DNA of 64,000 bases. It comes from an uncultured Kordiimonas sp. GTDB lineage: Bacteria; Pseudomonadota; Alphaproteobacteria; Sphingomonadales; Kordiimonadaceae. This document shows, in pieces, positions 25,594 through 34,344 of this stretch. A program made the translations under genes and the position numbers. The notes under the pieces are model-generated. The model was given only the letters and a program-made list of their open reading frames with translations, made no database searches and was not told where the DNA came from. How positions within the stretch are numbered: position 1 is the stretch's first letter; every line of letters starts with the position of its first letter. The stretch lies in contig CANNDZ010000002.1 in assembly GCA_947503575.1 (NCBI GenBank), positions 558,001-622,000 on the forward strand. Reading direction: 5' to 3'.

Positions 25594-28050
25594 TCACTCC
25601 TTGATCGCTTCCATCGCGGCCTGAATGCGGGCCTTCATTTTTGCCAGATCCTGTTCGCCGTAGGCGCCGTCCGTGCGGGTTGCCATATGGGTCAATGCAC
25701 GACGAAGGTCGGCTTTCGCCGCCGCCTCTGCCGCCGGGTCCGTGCTGCCAACGCGGCCAATCCACAGGGGCGAAGTGTGAGCAAAGGCATAACTGTCCAT
25801 CCCTGGCCATGCCATGTCGCCGCCGTGGGCGCGTGCCGCAACCCATCCACCCGCGGGCAGGTCAACGGTGCCTTCGTATGTTTTGGCTTCGCCTCCACCA
25901 ACGCCTTCGCCTGACCAGACAACTGCGCCGTTCACAACAATTTCCAACGTTTCCACCGCTACCGCTGACGTTAACTCAACCGACCATGTGTGGCGGCCGG
26001 GCGTAACAACCCCGCCGGGGGTGGTGTCGCCGTCCACTGTGAACATCAAAGCGGGTGCGTTGCTGACAAAGCTCTCGCCCGCGCGTACTTTTGCAAGCAC
26101 ACTGTCCCATGTGGGTTTTTGGTCGCCAACATGGGCGTAAACCCTTGCCGAGCCCATGGCCGGTGTGCGGTGAAAATCAGCAAAGCTGTCTGTGCCAGCA
26201 ACAGCAATAATCGGCTTGCCGATATTCAGCAGGCGATACCATAATTCAGAGGTGCCAAGCTCATCGGTCCAGGCGCAAATGATTTCGAGCGCCAGACCAT
26301 CAGTCAGGATCGCATCAGACACAAATTCCAGTGGAATACCGGACAGATTTTCCGGCAAAAATGGGTCCACATTTTTCGCAACCGGATGCACATAAGTGGC
26401 AAGCGCATTGTGTTTTTTGGCAAAATCCAACACTTCGCCGTTAGATCTGTCCACCTCTGCAAGGCGCGGGTAAATGGACCTGGGGCCCCAATGCCAGGGC
26501 CGGTATTCCGCATCAACGTTAACCAAGCCAACATGGCCGTGCAGGTGGGACCGCACTTCCTGCCCCATATGGGCGACATTGCCGCTCTTTGTTGTAACGC
26601 GCTCACCAAGGAAAAGCCTGTCCATCAGCCGGGTGTGCAAATTTGCCAGCAATGAAGCGCCCACGGTCAGGTTTTCACCATCCAGCAGGGGTTTCAAGTC
26701 ATCAGGCACCATGCGGAAGGGGCCATCATAATTCAGGTGAAAATGATAATCTGCGGAGGCATAACCCGCGCCTGCCGCGTCCCACACTTCGGGGATGGAC
26801 AGCGTGATATCTGCCGCTCTGTCAGCGCCCAAATCAATGGTTTGGGTGTTCGCCTTGGTCATGATGCCGTTGACAGCGGTGATGGTCAGCGGGCCAACCG
26901 GCACCTCAAGGCTTATCGTGTCGCTTGAGTAAAAATAATGAACGCCGCTTTCACCATCAAAATACACCGGACCTTCTGCTGGCACCACGGGGTGACCGCG
27001 CGCATCCAGCACCGAAAGGCGCGCCGGGCTGGGTTGCCGGTTTTTGACGGTGCGCAGGGTAACGGTATGCCGGTCTTCGCCCCAGTTTTTGGTGGTAATA
27101 TCCACGTCTTCAACCGCACCGCCAAAGGCGCTGGTCCGCTTCAGGTGGAATTGCTGGTTCGCGTCAGGTTCTGAAAAATAAATGTGCTGGCCATCACTGC
27201 TCCATGCAGGCCGCAGGGTGTAGCGATCACCGGAGCCATCATTGGGCTTGGGAGTTAGCTCGCTGGTGTAATCTGGCTGATATACATCCATACTGTGCAG
27301 GCGGTAGCTATCCCCTTCGGGCAAGGCGGCCACAACCGTGTGTTCGGATGGGTGAGTGTCTGCCATCAGATGGGCGGAAATGCCGGTTGAATACAGGGCT
27401 GTATCTGTGCCTTTGGTAAAAGACCGGAACCGCAGATGTTTTTCCGAAAACCCGGCAAAATGCACATACACAATGCCACTGCCGTCGTGCAGGATGCGCG
27501 CGCCGCGTTCAACGCCCTCAAGGTCTGTCACCTGTTCCCTCAAACCTGTTGCCAGATAATGCCGCCAGATATTAAGCGTGCCGCCCTGCCCTGACGTGAA
27601 ATAAACCGACTGACCGTCGTGTGCAAACGTGGGGTCCAGTTCAATGGTGGGCGTATTAATAACCGTTTCTGCACCGGTGGCGAGCATGCGCACCACGATG
27701 CTGGTGTCTGCGCCGTTATCACGAATGAACACCAGTTTGCTGCCATCAGGGGACCATTGCGGACGACTGTCCACGTCCCGGCTTGCAGTTTCGCGGGTGG
27801 CAACGCCAGTGCTGGTATCCAGCAGCCATATGAAACCGCTGTCTGCATAAGCGATTGTTGTACCATCTGGCGCAGGGGCGGGGTCTATGGGGCCAGAGGT
27901 CAGGCTGGGGAATTCATGGCCTTCCAGATACACATGATGGCCAAATCCATCCACTTTGGGATAGCGGTTGGTCCACTGTGCGGACGCTGCGCCCGCAAGC
28001 ACCCCACCAAGCACCAATGCTGCGCACGCGCGCCTGAAAACTGTTGTCAT
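25594..28050 (-). CDS. Secreted beta-propeller / CehA-McbA-type metallohydrolase
   Basis: An 818-residue exported enzyme. Residues 1-24 form a signal peptide (ending AGAASAQW). Residues about 50-330 are TolB/PD40-type propeller blades, with recurring PQWSPDGSKLVFIRD and PAWSSDGQHIYFSEP motifs. The second half resembles PHP-fold hydrolases of the CehA/McbA group: SADYHFHLN opens it, with TYVHPVAKN and VAGTDSFADFH as further likely metal-ligand stretches. Related enzymes include the carbaryl and methyl-ester hydrolases, but the substrate here is not readable. Monocistronic, minus strand. Confidence 0.8.
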   Translation of the reverse strand: MTTVFRRACAALVLGGVLAGAASAQWTNRYPKVDGFGHHVYLEGHEFPSLTSGPIDPAPAPDGTTIAYADSGFIWLLDTSTGVATRETASRDVDSRPQWSPDGSKLVFIRDNGADTSIVVRMLATGAETVINTPTIELDPTFAHDGQSVYFTSGQGGTLNIWRHYLATGLREQVTDLEGVERGARILHDGSGIVYVHFAGFSEKHLRFRSFTKGTDTALYSTGISAHLMADTHPSEHTVVAALPEGDSYRLHSMDVYQPDYTSELTPKPNDGSGDRYTLRPAWSSDGQHIYFSEPDANQQFHLKRTSAFGGAVEDVDITTKNWGEDRHTVTLRTVKNRQPSPARLSVLDARGHPVVPAEGPVYFDGESGVHYFYSSDTISLEVPVGPLTITAVNGIMTKANTQTIDLGADRAADITLSIPEVWDAAGAGYASADYHFHLNYDGPFRMVPDDLKPLLDGENLTVGASLLANLHTRLMDRLFLGERVTTKSGNVAHMGQEVRSHLHGHVGLVNVDAEYRPWHWGPRSIYPRLAEVDRSNGEVLDFAKKHNALATYVHPVAKNVDPFLPENLSGIPLEFVSDAILTDGLALEIICAWTDELGTSELWYRLLNIGKPIIAVAGTDSFADFHRTPAMGSARVYAHVGDQKPTWDSVLAKVRAGESFVSNAPALMFTVDGDTTPGGVVTPGRHTWSVELTSAVAVETLEIVVNGAVVWSGEGVGGGEAKTYEGTVDLPAGGWVAARAHGGDMAWPGMDSYAFAHTSPLWIGRVGSTDPAAEAAAKADLRRALTHMATRTDGAYGEQDLAKMKARIQAAMEAIKE

Positions 28051-28209
28051 AATACACCCCTTTTAAGGCTCTAGACCTTTGCCCGGAAATCTGTGGCCAG
28101 CCCAAACCGGTATCGATAGCGCACTGGCATCGATTGCACTGCAGTAGACTATACAGAATCAAATCATAAGGTACAGCCGGAGAGGCACACGCCGCACGCG
28201 GGGGAATTA
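28051..28209. promoter_or_regulatory. Promoter region of the propeller-metallohydrolase gene
   Basis: A 159-bp gap between two minus-strand genes. No distinct palindrome beyond short repeats was found. Confidence 0.3.
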
Positions 28210-28968
28210 CTAGTGCGGGTCAGGCAACACACGACTAAGCGTGCCATCAAGGGATATTTTATCCAGGCCTTCCTGCAACCCCAGGATCACGGGCAGCATC
28301 TCAGGGGTGCTTTTGCACATCAAGCCGTCTTCCATCCGGGCGATTGTGATACCGGTGTCGATAAACTGGCCATGCAGGGGATGCTTGGCCGAAAGCGAAT
28401 GCACATCCACATCATATGCCAGCGCAACATCCGCGCGGCCCGCCACCAGGGCATCCAGTGCCGCGACAAAACTGTCTGCGCCAGCAATATCGGCAGCTTG
28501 CCAGTTTTCGTCAAACAAGCTTTGCAAGTTCAGGATTGTGCCATCAGCAACGGCTTTTTGGGTTGAAAGGGCCTCAGGGCTGTACCCTTTATCCCCTGCA
28601 CCTGTGTCCCCTACGCGCACATACGCCTTAATTTCCAGCCATGCGATAGGGCCAATAAAAGTGTATTCAGTGGCATCCATGCCCAACCGCGCCCAGTTGG
28701 GAGAATTCCGCAACGCCATGGCAAAGCAATGGTAATCATCGGCTGCAAGCTGGCGCATGGCGCTGGTTAGCGGGAAATAGCGGATATCCAGCGGACGCGC
28801 CAAGTCACGCGCCATCAATTCCAGCACCTTGTTGTAGGCCCCTGGTTGATCGCTATCGAAAACATACGGGATACGACCTGCTGAAATCACGACCGGCTTT
28901 GTGCTGTCGTCGGCGGTTGCCGCAAACGCCACCGTCAAAATCACAAAGAATAAACGACACAGTCGCAT
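28210..28968 (-). CDS. Periplasmic solute-binding protein, SBP_bac_3-like
   Basis: A 252-residue exported protein whose start at 28968 follows GGGGACGAG. The signal peptide is LCRLFFVILTVAFAATA. The mature part has the two-lobed SBP_3 pattern: GAYNKVLELMARDL, FPLTSAMRQLAADDYHCFAMAL, and FVAALDALVAGRADVAL. No ABC permease or ATPase lies next to it, so it is either a lone binding protein serving a distant transporter or a sensor component. Ligand probably polar/amino-acid-like by family. Confidence 0.8.
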   Translation of the reverse strand: MRLCRLFFVILTVAFAATADDSTKPVVISAGRIPYVFDSDQPGAYNKVLELMARDLARPLDIRYFPLTSAMRQLAADDYHCFAMALRNSPNWARLGMDATEYTFIGPIAWLEIKAYVRVGDTGAGDKGYSPEALSTQKAVADGTILNLQSLFDENWQAADIAGADSFVAALDALVAGRADVALAYDVDVHSLSAKHPLHGQFIDTGITIARMEDGLMCKSTPEMLPVILGLQEGLDKISLDGTLSRVLPDPH

Positions 28969-29186
28969 GCTACTCGTCCCCATTTTCTGTCTACAGCATA
29001 GCACCAGTGAATTAGAAATTGGTTAACAGGCCATTTATATTTGCAACAACTACTAACAGCGAACCCTGCCAATCCTCACAAACTGATTGTGCGGTGGTTT
29101 CCTTTTATGGTTTTCAACCAATATCACAGAAAGCCTGGATGCGGTGCATTCAGCACGGAACACAATAGTCAGAAAAGGACGTGTTT
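28969..29186. promoter_or_regulatory. Divergent promoter region, SBP and VOC genes
   Basis: A 218-bp AT-rich gap between divergent genes. No palindrome of note. Confidence 0.3.
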
Positions 29187-29567
29187 ATGTTCAGCCATAT
29201 CATGCTTGGCGCAGATGATGTTGCCGAGTCCAAAAAATTCTACGATGCCATCATGGCAGTTCTGGGGCACAAACCCGGCGTGATGGACGAAAAAGGACGC
29301 TGCTTTTATTATGAACGGTCCGGCGTATTTTCCCTGAGCAAACCCATTGACGGCGCACCCGCATGTGGTGGCAACGGCAGCACCATCGGTTTCGCCGCCG
29401 ACACGCCAGAGATTATTGACGCCTGGCACGCGGCGGGGCTGGCCAATGGGGGTACCGCCATCGAAGACCCACCCGGCGTGCGCGAAGGCGGCGGGCAGAA
29501 AATGTATCTGGCGTACCTGCGCGACCCGGGCGGCAACAAAATCTGTGCCCTGCACATGATGAAATAG
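29187..29567 (+). CDS. VOC-family (glyoxalase/bleomycin-resistance fold) protein
   Basis: A 126-residue vicinal-oxygen-chelate protein. Metal-site positions of the fold are seen in FSHIMLGADDV (His) and LRDPGGNKICALH near the C-terminus. AAAAGGACG precedes the ATG at 29187; a GTG at 29181 is a poorer alternative. VOC proteins act as lyases, dioxygenases or resistance proteins; activity here is unknown. Confidence 0.9.
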   Translation: MFSHIMLGADDVAESKKFYDAIMAVLGHKPGVMDEKGRCFYYERSGVFSLSKPIDGAPACGGNGSTIGFAADTPEIIDAWHAAGLANGGTAIEDPPGVREGGGQKMYLAYLRDPGGNKICALHMMK

Positions 29568-29599
29568 GCTGGCTTGGGCCGACCTTCAAAGAAAAACGC

Positions 29600-29621
29600 G
29601 TGAGCGCTTGCGAGTGCTCAC
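29600..29621 (+). terminator. Weak hairpin after the VOC gene
   Basis: GTGAGC and GCTCAC pair across a ten-base loop, 33 bases past the stop codon. There is no clear T run, so termination is uncertain. Confidence 0.35.
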
Positions 29622-29650
29622 AAACACCCGCAAGCCGCAATAAAAACTGT

Positions 29651-29688
29651 TGATTTCAAATGGTGGTCGGTACTGGGCTCGAACCAGC
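29651..29688. repeat. Left 38-bp direct repeat (att-like), tRNA-Val 3' fragment
   Basis: Identical to 31596-31633; includes the T-arm, acceptor 3' strand and CCA of a tRNA-Val on the minus strand. Past position 29688 the tRNA sequence is lost after a few similar bases. Confidence 0.8.
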
Positions 29689-29771
29689 AACCTTATGACA
29701 CCGTTAAATGCCCTTTTGACCAGATAACAGCACGAGCCCGTTATATTGATAACGCGAACCAGATACTACAC

Positions 29772-31214
29772 TTAGGGGTACTGACCTGGCTTGCACACGG
29801 GGCTTCGGATCAAATTTCCACCAAACCTACAGGTGTTAGGTTCAGATAAATTTGCATGACAACGACAACTACACTGGATCATGGAAACGGCTGTTGAACT
29901 GCGATCCCTGTTGGCTGCGGTGTAGGTGCATTTAGTGCCTGTGTCATCCCGAGGAACAACCTTGGTATAGCAGGCTTTTTGTGTGCCTTGCGCGGGGTCT
30001 TCAATGCCAAATGTAGCAGGAAGGCAAATAAAGTCACGATAGCCTGTGATTTGCTTATAATTATTGTGGACTCCGTACCAACCAGTCCAATAACCTTCTA
30101 TGGAGCACTTACCAAAATCTTTCGCGCATTCATGGAATCCTGGAGGTATGGTTGTCCCGGTAATTCCGGTCGCTGTGGCTCTGGATAGGTTTGCGCCAGC
30201 ATTCACATAGCAGGTTTTTCTTGTACCGACTTTAGGGTCGTCAACCAGCAGATTGCCGGGCAAACAGGTGAATGAGTTTTCGCCCGAGATGCGAAGATAC
30301 GTGGTTCCAACACCATAATATCCGTCCCAATCCCCGGTCACAATGCAGGTTTCGCCGTCTTCAGCGCACGGCTTATACCCTTCTGGTAAGCTTGTATACA
30401 CCGTGGCGGGCGGGAGCATTTTTGCCGCATTATCAATATAGCATGTTTTCTTTGTACCCGGTATCGGATCAGCGATGCCAAAAGTATTCGGCAGGCACAC
30501 GAAATCTTTTGGGCCCGAGATTTTGACATATGTGCCTGGGTTACCAGCACCATACCACCCGGTCCACGGTCCGGCCGTAGCGCAAACCTTTCCGTCGGTT
30601 GCACAAGCCTTAAACCCATCTGGAAGGGTTGTCCGTTTTGTGGTTGAGCCGGCGGGGCTTGGCTCGGCTGATGAAACATAGCATTGTTTAGCCTGTCCGT
30701 CTGCAGGGTCCACTATATGAAAATTAGCCAGCGCACAGGTAAAATTGCCGGTACCTTTGATATTGGCGTATCCGCTGCCCCCACCGTAGTAGCCGTCCCA
30801 GTCGCCGGTGACCTCACACATCTTTCCCTCGGTGGCACACAAAGGAAACTCATTTTGGTTCGGGGGCGCATTCATTGTGGTGCCTGTCCCGCCTGGACCA
30901 CTTGCCGCTGACAGTCGGATATAGCATGTCTTCAGGGTACCAGAGATCGGATCCGGTATACCAAGCCCCGCCTCGGTACAGCTGACCGATCCACTTTTAT
31001 CGAGCGCCTTGGAAAAAGCCCCATCCGCCCCCCAGTAAATATCAGAGGTTTGACCAGCGCGTATCTGGCACGTCTGCCTATCCATTGCACAGGCGATATA
31101 GTCTACGGGCACCTCTGGATATACCGTCCGTGCGCTGGCGCCAACTGTCCATCCACCTCCTGCAACAAGGACTAGAAACAAGGCTTTAAGTTGACTTAGA
31201 CAATATCTCGACAT
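29772..31214 (-). CDS. Secreted protein with five cysteine-rich repeats
   Basis: A 480-residue exported protein. The start at 31214 follows AAAGGGG; the signal peptide ends near GASARTVYP. The chain holds about five tandem units of roughly 60-75 residues. Each follows C-A-x-D/E-G-x-x-C, G-x-W-x-G-x-Y-G, F-x-C-L-P-x-x-F, D-P-x-x-G-x-x-K-x-C-Y, so four cysteines per unit, likely two disulfides. The C-terminal 60 residues contain a further Cys cluster (QCSCRC, CRFGGN). I do not recognise the domain. It is the only gene in the repeat-bounded segment, suggesting cargo that acts outside the cell. Confidence 0.65.
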   Translation of the reverse strand: MSRYCLSQLKALFLVLVAGGGWTVGASARTVYPEVPVDYIACAMDRQTCQIRAGQTSDIYWGADGAFSKALDKSGSVSCTEAGLGIPDPISGTLKTCYIRLSAASGPGGTGTTMNAPPNQNEFPLCATEGKMCEVTGDWDGYYGGGSGYANIKGTGNFTCALANFHIVDPADGQAKQCYVSSAEPSPAGSTTKRTTLPDGFKACATDGKVCATAGPWTGWYGAGNPGTYVKISGPKDFVCLPNTFGIADPIPGTKKTCYIDNAAKMLPPATVYTSLPEGYKPCAEDGETCIVTGDWDGYYGVGTTYLRISGENSFTCLPGNLLVDDPKVGTRKTCYVNAGANLSRATATGITGTTIPPGFHECAKDFGKCSIEGYWTGWYGVHNNYKQITGYRDFICLPATFGIEDPAQGTQKACYTKVVPRDDTGTKCTYTAANRDRSSTAVSMIQCSCRCHANLSEPNTCRFGGNLIRSPVCKPGQYP

Positions 31215-31595
31215 TATAGCGACCCCTTTGCGTGCGGCAGAACCCTTTACCCTCAAATCATGCGGACACATCGTGCGACCGCGATGAGTATTTTTTTAAA
31301 ACTATGTTTAAAACCTATAAAATGCAACCAAGGCGATAGAATCAGCTGTATATTTCAAACGCAGCTGGCTGGGCCTCAAAGCTCGGCCCATGCTTCGACC
31401 TGCATTGTGTCTGCACCTACTAATCAGTGTTTCGGTGCATAGTCTTGAACACCTTCCCGCCCTTAGAGACGGTTGTATTTTTCAGTTGGAAACAACGGGG
31501 TTTAAGGCGTTAGTTTTTGAACGCCTTAAACGGACTGGCGCTCAAGTTTGAAACGAGCGTTTTCTATGGCTCGAGGATAATGCAAAGAAAACACA
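31215..31595. other. AT-rich non-coding DNA within the tRNA-bounded segment
   Basis: No gene was found. A perfect 12-bp hairpin (GTTTAAGGCGTT with its complement, loop of eight) lies at 31500-31531, and CGCTC/GAGCG pairs at 31538-31558. An AT-rich stretch at 31290-31330 is the probable promoter of the repeat-protein gene. Confidence 0.4.
31500..31531. repeat. Perfect 12-bp inverted repeat
   Basis: GTTTAAGGCGTT pairs with AACGCCTTAAAC across eight bases. It lies about 75 bases past the tRNA-Val 3' end. There is no T run, so it is not a classic terminator; it could be a recombinase or regulator site. Confidence 0.6.
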
Positions 31596-31633
31596 TGATT
31601 TCAAATGGTGGTCGGTACTGGGCTCGAACCAGC
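31596..31633. repeat. Right 38-bp direct repeat (att-like) inside tRNA-Val
   Basis: Identical to 29651-29688 and covers the 3' part of the tRNA-Val gene plus 10 bases of downstream flank. Confidence 0.8.
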
Positions 31634-31681
31634 GACCTCATCGATGTCAACGATGCGCTCTACCAACTGAGCTAACCGACC
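31606..31681 (-). tRNA. tRNA-Val (anticodon GAC)
   Basis: A 76-base tRNA on the minus strand. The acceptor GGTCGGT pairs with ACCGACC, followed by A and an encoded CCA. The D-arm reads AGCTCAGTTGGTAGAGC. The anticodon stem CATCG/CGATG holds the loop TTGACAT, giving anticodon GAC. The T-arm is CTGGTTCGAGCCCAG. It is the apparent integration target of the adjacent segment. Confidence 0.95.
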
Positions 31682-31807
31682 AGACCATTCAAATAAGACG
31701 CGCGCGCCATGCGCTGCGGTCCCGGTGTATAAAACGCACACCCGGCGCACGCAAGCGGAAAATCGAAGTTTCGCAGCCCTAGCTGATGGTCCCTTTGCTG
31801 GCGGGTC

Positions 31808-34033
31808 TCAGGCGCTTTCTGCCATAAAGGGTTGGGCGCGCATGCGCCTGCCGCCTGCACGGGCAACCGCGTTCGAAACCGCAGGGGCCATGGGCGGCAA
31901 TGACATTTCCCCCATGCCCGCAGGATCCGCGCTGCTTTCCACAATATGCACCTGTATATCCGGCACAGAATCCGCCATACGCATCATGTGATAGCTGTCG
32001 AAATTATCATTAATCACCTGGCCGCCACGCACCTGAATTTGTTGGCCCAGTGCCGCCGAAAGACCATCATTGATCCCGCCTTCCATTTGCGCCAACACAC
32101 CCGCGCGGTTCACAACCGTGCCCACATCAATGGCACCTGATACCCTGTCTACCCGGAAGCGGCCACCGTCCAGCAGCGTAACGTCCGCCACCAACGCACA
32201 GTACCCGCCAAAGGTGAAGTGCCCGGCAATGCCCTGGGCAGAACCACTGGGCATGCGGCGGCCCCAGCTGCCAAGCCGCGCCGCCTCCCTAAGCACGTTT
32301 TTCAAACGCCTTGTGTTAAACACCGGCCCACCATGCTGGCCGTAGGCAAGCTCTTCATCTGCCCCCAAAAGACGCAGCCGCAACTGCAAGGGGTCTTCCC
32401 CCAACTCTGCAGCGATTTCATCCAGAAAGCTTTGCACCACAAAAGCGTTGACGGTGTGAGCGGGCGCGCGCCAGCTTCCCTGCGGCGTGCCGGACCGGGC
32501 CACGTGATACTCCATTTTCAGGTTATCCACCCTGCCTGCCGGAAAGTCATCCACATAGAGGTCAGCGCCGAACAGCTCATCCTGCGGTCTGCCGCGCCGG
32601 TAATATTTGGGTGTGCCCGCATACCGGTGCGCCCAGGCGGTTAACTTGCCCGCTGTGTCAAACGCGGCGGTCATTTCATGGTGGCCCATGGGCCGGTAAA
32701 AATCATGCGCTATGTCATCTTCGCGTGTCCATTGCAGGCGAATAGGCATACCAACCTTGTGGGAAATGAACGCCGCTTCATGGGCATGATCGCTGGTCAG
32801 CCTGCGGCCAAACCCACCGCCCAGCCGCGTGTAGCGCACATCTATTGACAGGCGGTCTATCCCGCTGATGGCATGCGCCGCGCGCGAGGCACCAGACGGG
32901 CTTTGGAAGGGGCCAATCATGGTTGCGCTGTCTTGCCGAATATCAGCAATACAGTTTTGCGGTTCAAGCTGCGCATGGGACACCAGCGGCAAGCGGTAGG
33001 TGCGCGTAACCGTTGTGGCGGCTGCCGCAACCGCTGCATCAAAATCACCGTCATTGCGCACGATCTGGCCTTCCGTTTTCAGCAACGCTGTGCACTGCTC
33101 ATTCAGGCTTTCGCTGCTTTCTTCGGCATGCGGGCCTTTGTTCCAGCGAATTTCCAGCAAATCGCGGGCTTTTTTTGCGGCCCACATGGTTTCAGCCACA
33201 ACGGCAACACCCGCCGCCAGATACGTATAATTGCCGTCCAACGGGGGGCGGTCCATCACAATCACATCAATAACGCCGTCAAGCGCGCGGGCCGCGCTAT
33301 CATCAACGCTTTCAACAAAACCATCCAGGTACGGCGACCGCGCGATCATGGCGCATTTCGCCCCCGGATAGTCCATGTCCATGCCGTAAAGGGGCTTGCC
33401 AGTAACAATATCCAGCGCTGCTTTGTTTTTCTGCGCTGTGCCAACAATTTTGCGGTCCCGCGCTGGTTTTAAGGCGGGTTCAAAACCGTCTGGCAACATT
33501 TCGCTGGCTGCTGCCGCCGCAAGACTGCCATAGGGAATACGGTCACCGTTCGGCGCAATCACATGGGATTTATCTGTCTGCAACCGATCAACCGGCACGC
33601 CAAGTTGCTGTGCCGCCGCCTGCATCAACAGCCTGCGCACGCTGGCACCTGCCGCACGTAGCGGTCCCCAACCGTCTGACACACTCGTGGAGCCACCGGC
33701 CCCTTGCGGCATCGCCTTCCAGGTAAGCTGCCCTTCCGGTGTGCGCATCAGCATCAGCGGCATAGGCTCTGGCGTAATCAGGTCAAAGTCTGCGTCCAGT
33801 TCATCAGCAAATATCATCGCAAGCGACGTATCAACACCCTGCCCCATGTCAGGGGACGGGCTATAGAAAACCATGCTGTTGTCAGGGTGGATAGCCGCGA
33901 ACGGCGTCAGGCCATCATCATCTTTGTCCGTGTCGTCCATCAGGGATAACGACAGGGCTGGCCCAGCGACCAGCAGTGCCCCTCCAGCAAAACCATACGA
34001 TAAAAACCTACGCCGATTGATGTGCCTGGACAT
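31808..34033 (-). CDS. Xanthine dehydrogenase-family molybdopterin-binding subunit, Tat-exported (isoquinoline 1-oxidoreductase beta-like)
   Basis: A 741-residue molybdenum-cofactor-binding subunit. A twin-arginine leader (HINRRRFLSYGFAGGALLVAG) sends it folded to the periplasm. Family marks are the substrate/cofactor loops GGGFGRRLT, GSWRAPAHTVNAFVVQSFLDE and the C-terminal GMGEMSLPPMAP, where the Glu is the usual catalytic base. Start at 34033 has GGGGAG. Partner [2Fe-2S] subunits normally sit next to such genes, but none is present here: a tRNA lies on one side and a lipoprotein gene on the other. It may pair with a distant subunit. Confidence 0.87.
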   Translation of the reverse strand: MSRHINRRRFLSYGFAGGALLVAGPALSLSLMDDTDKDDDGLTPFAAIHPDNSMVFYSPSPDMGQGVDTSLAMIFADELDADFDLITPEPMPLMLMRTPEGQLTWKAMPQGAGGSTSVSDGWGPLRAAGASVRRLLMQAAAQQLGVPVDRLQTDKSHVIAPNGDRIPYGSLAAAAASEMLPDGFEPALKPARDRKIVGTAQKNKAALDIVTGKPLYGMDMDYPGAKCAMIARSPYLDGFVESVDDSAARALDGVIDVIVMDRPPLDGNYTYLAAGVAVVAETMWAAKKARDLLEIRWNKGPHAEESSESLNEQCTALLKTEGQIVRNDGDFDAAVAAAATTVTRTYRLPLVSHAQLEPQNCIADIRQDSATMIGPFQSPSGASRAAHAISGIDRLSIDVRYTRLGGGFGRRLTSDHAHEAAFISHKVGMPIRLQWTREDDIAHDFYRPMGHHEMTAAFDTAGKLTAWAHRYAGTPKYYRRGRPQDELFGADLYVDDFPAGRVDNLKMEYHVARSGTPQGSWRAPAHTVNAFVVQSFLDEIAAELGEDPLQLRLRLLGADEELAYGQHGGPVFNTRRLKNVLREAARLGSWGRRMPSGSAQGIAGHFTFGGYCALVADVTLLDGGRFRVDRVSGAIDVGTVVNRAGVLAQMEGGINDGLSAALGQQIQVRGGQVINDNFDSYHMMRMADSVPDIQVHIVESSADPAGMGEMSLPPMAPAVSNAVARAGGRRMRAQPFMAESA

Positions 34034-34344
34034 TGCCGTACTCCCCTGATGGTCTATTAGGCTATACCGTAACACATCCAACAAAGGCGGGGGCTCGGCT
34101 CGCCGCCCCATGCACACCAATCACCGCTTTTTGGAGCAGTTAACAGCATCTAACGGGCTGGTCACAAAGGGTAACAGGGCGATAAACCAGCGCACGGCCG
34201 ATTGGGGTTTCCTGATACTGCATATGGTGGGGGAACAGGCGTATTCTCTGCCGTATATGACAGAAACAGAAAACCCTCCAGCCAGCTTTAACAGCAGGCC
34301 AGAGGGAATGGTTTAGATGCATACAAACCTATGCTAATAGCCGA
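34034..34344. promoter_or_regulatory. Gap between the molybdoenzyme and lipoprotein genes
   Basis: 311 bases holding the molybdoenzyme promoter region and the terminator at 34271-34306. No gene seen. Confidence 0.35.
34271..34306 (-). terminator. Probable terminator of the lipoprotein gene
   Basis: CCCTC-GCC pairs with GGC-GAGGG around a two-base internal mismatch, and on the minus strand the stem is followed by TTTT. It lies about 40 bases beyond the lipoprotein stop codon. Confidence 0.6.

Larger units (their letters stand above)
29651..31633. mobile_element. Putative tRNA-Val-integrated element or remnant, about 1.95 kb
   Basis: An identical 38-bp sequence lies at 29651-29688 and 31596-31633. 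The right copy includes the 3' end of an intact tRNA-Val gene; the left copy is only the 3' fragment of such a tRNA, including CCA. This is the classic pattern left by site-specific integration at a tRNA gene (attL and attR), with the complete tRNA kept on one side. The enclosed DNA is visibly poorer in GC than its surroundings and carries one gene, for a repetitive secreted protein. No integrase is present, so it is either a remnant or an element moved by an enzyme encoded elsewhere. Confidence 0.7.

Noticed and set aside
29651-29760. A second tRNA gene left of the repeat protein
   Set aside because: Only the 3' T-arm, acceptor strand and CCA match. No 5' acceptor strand or anticodon arm can be formed.
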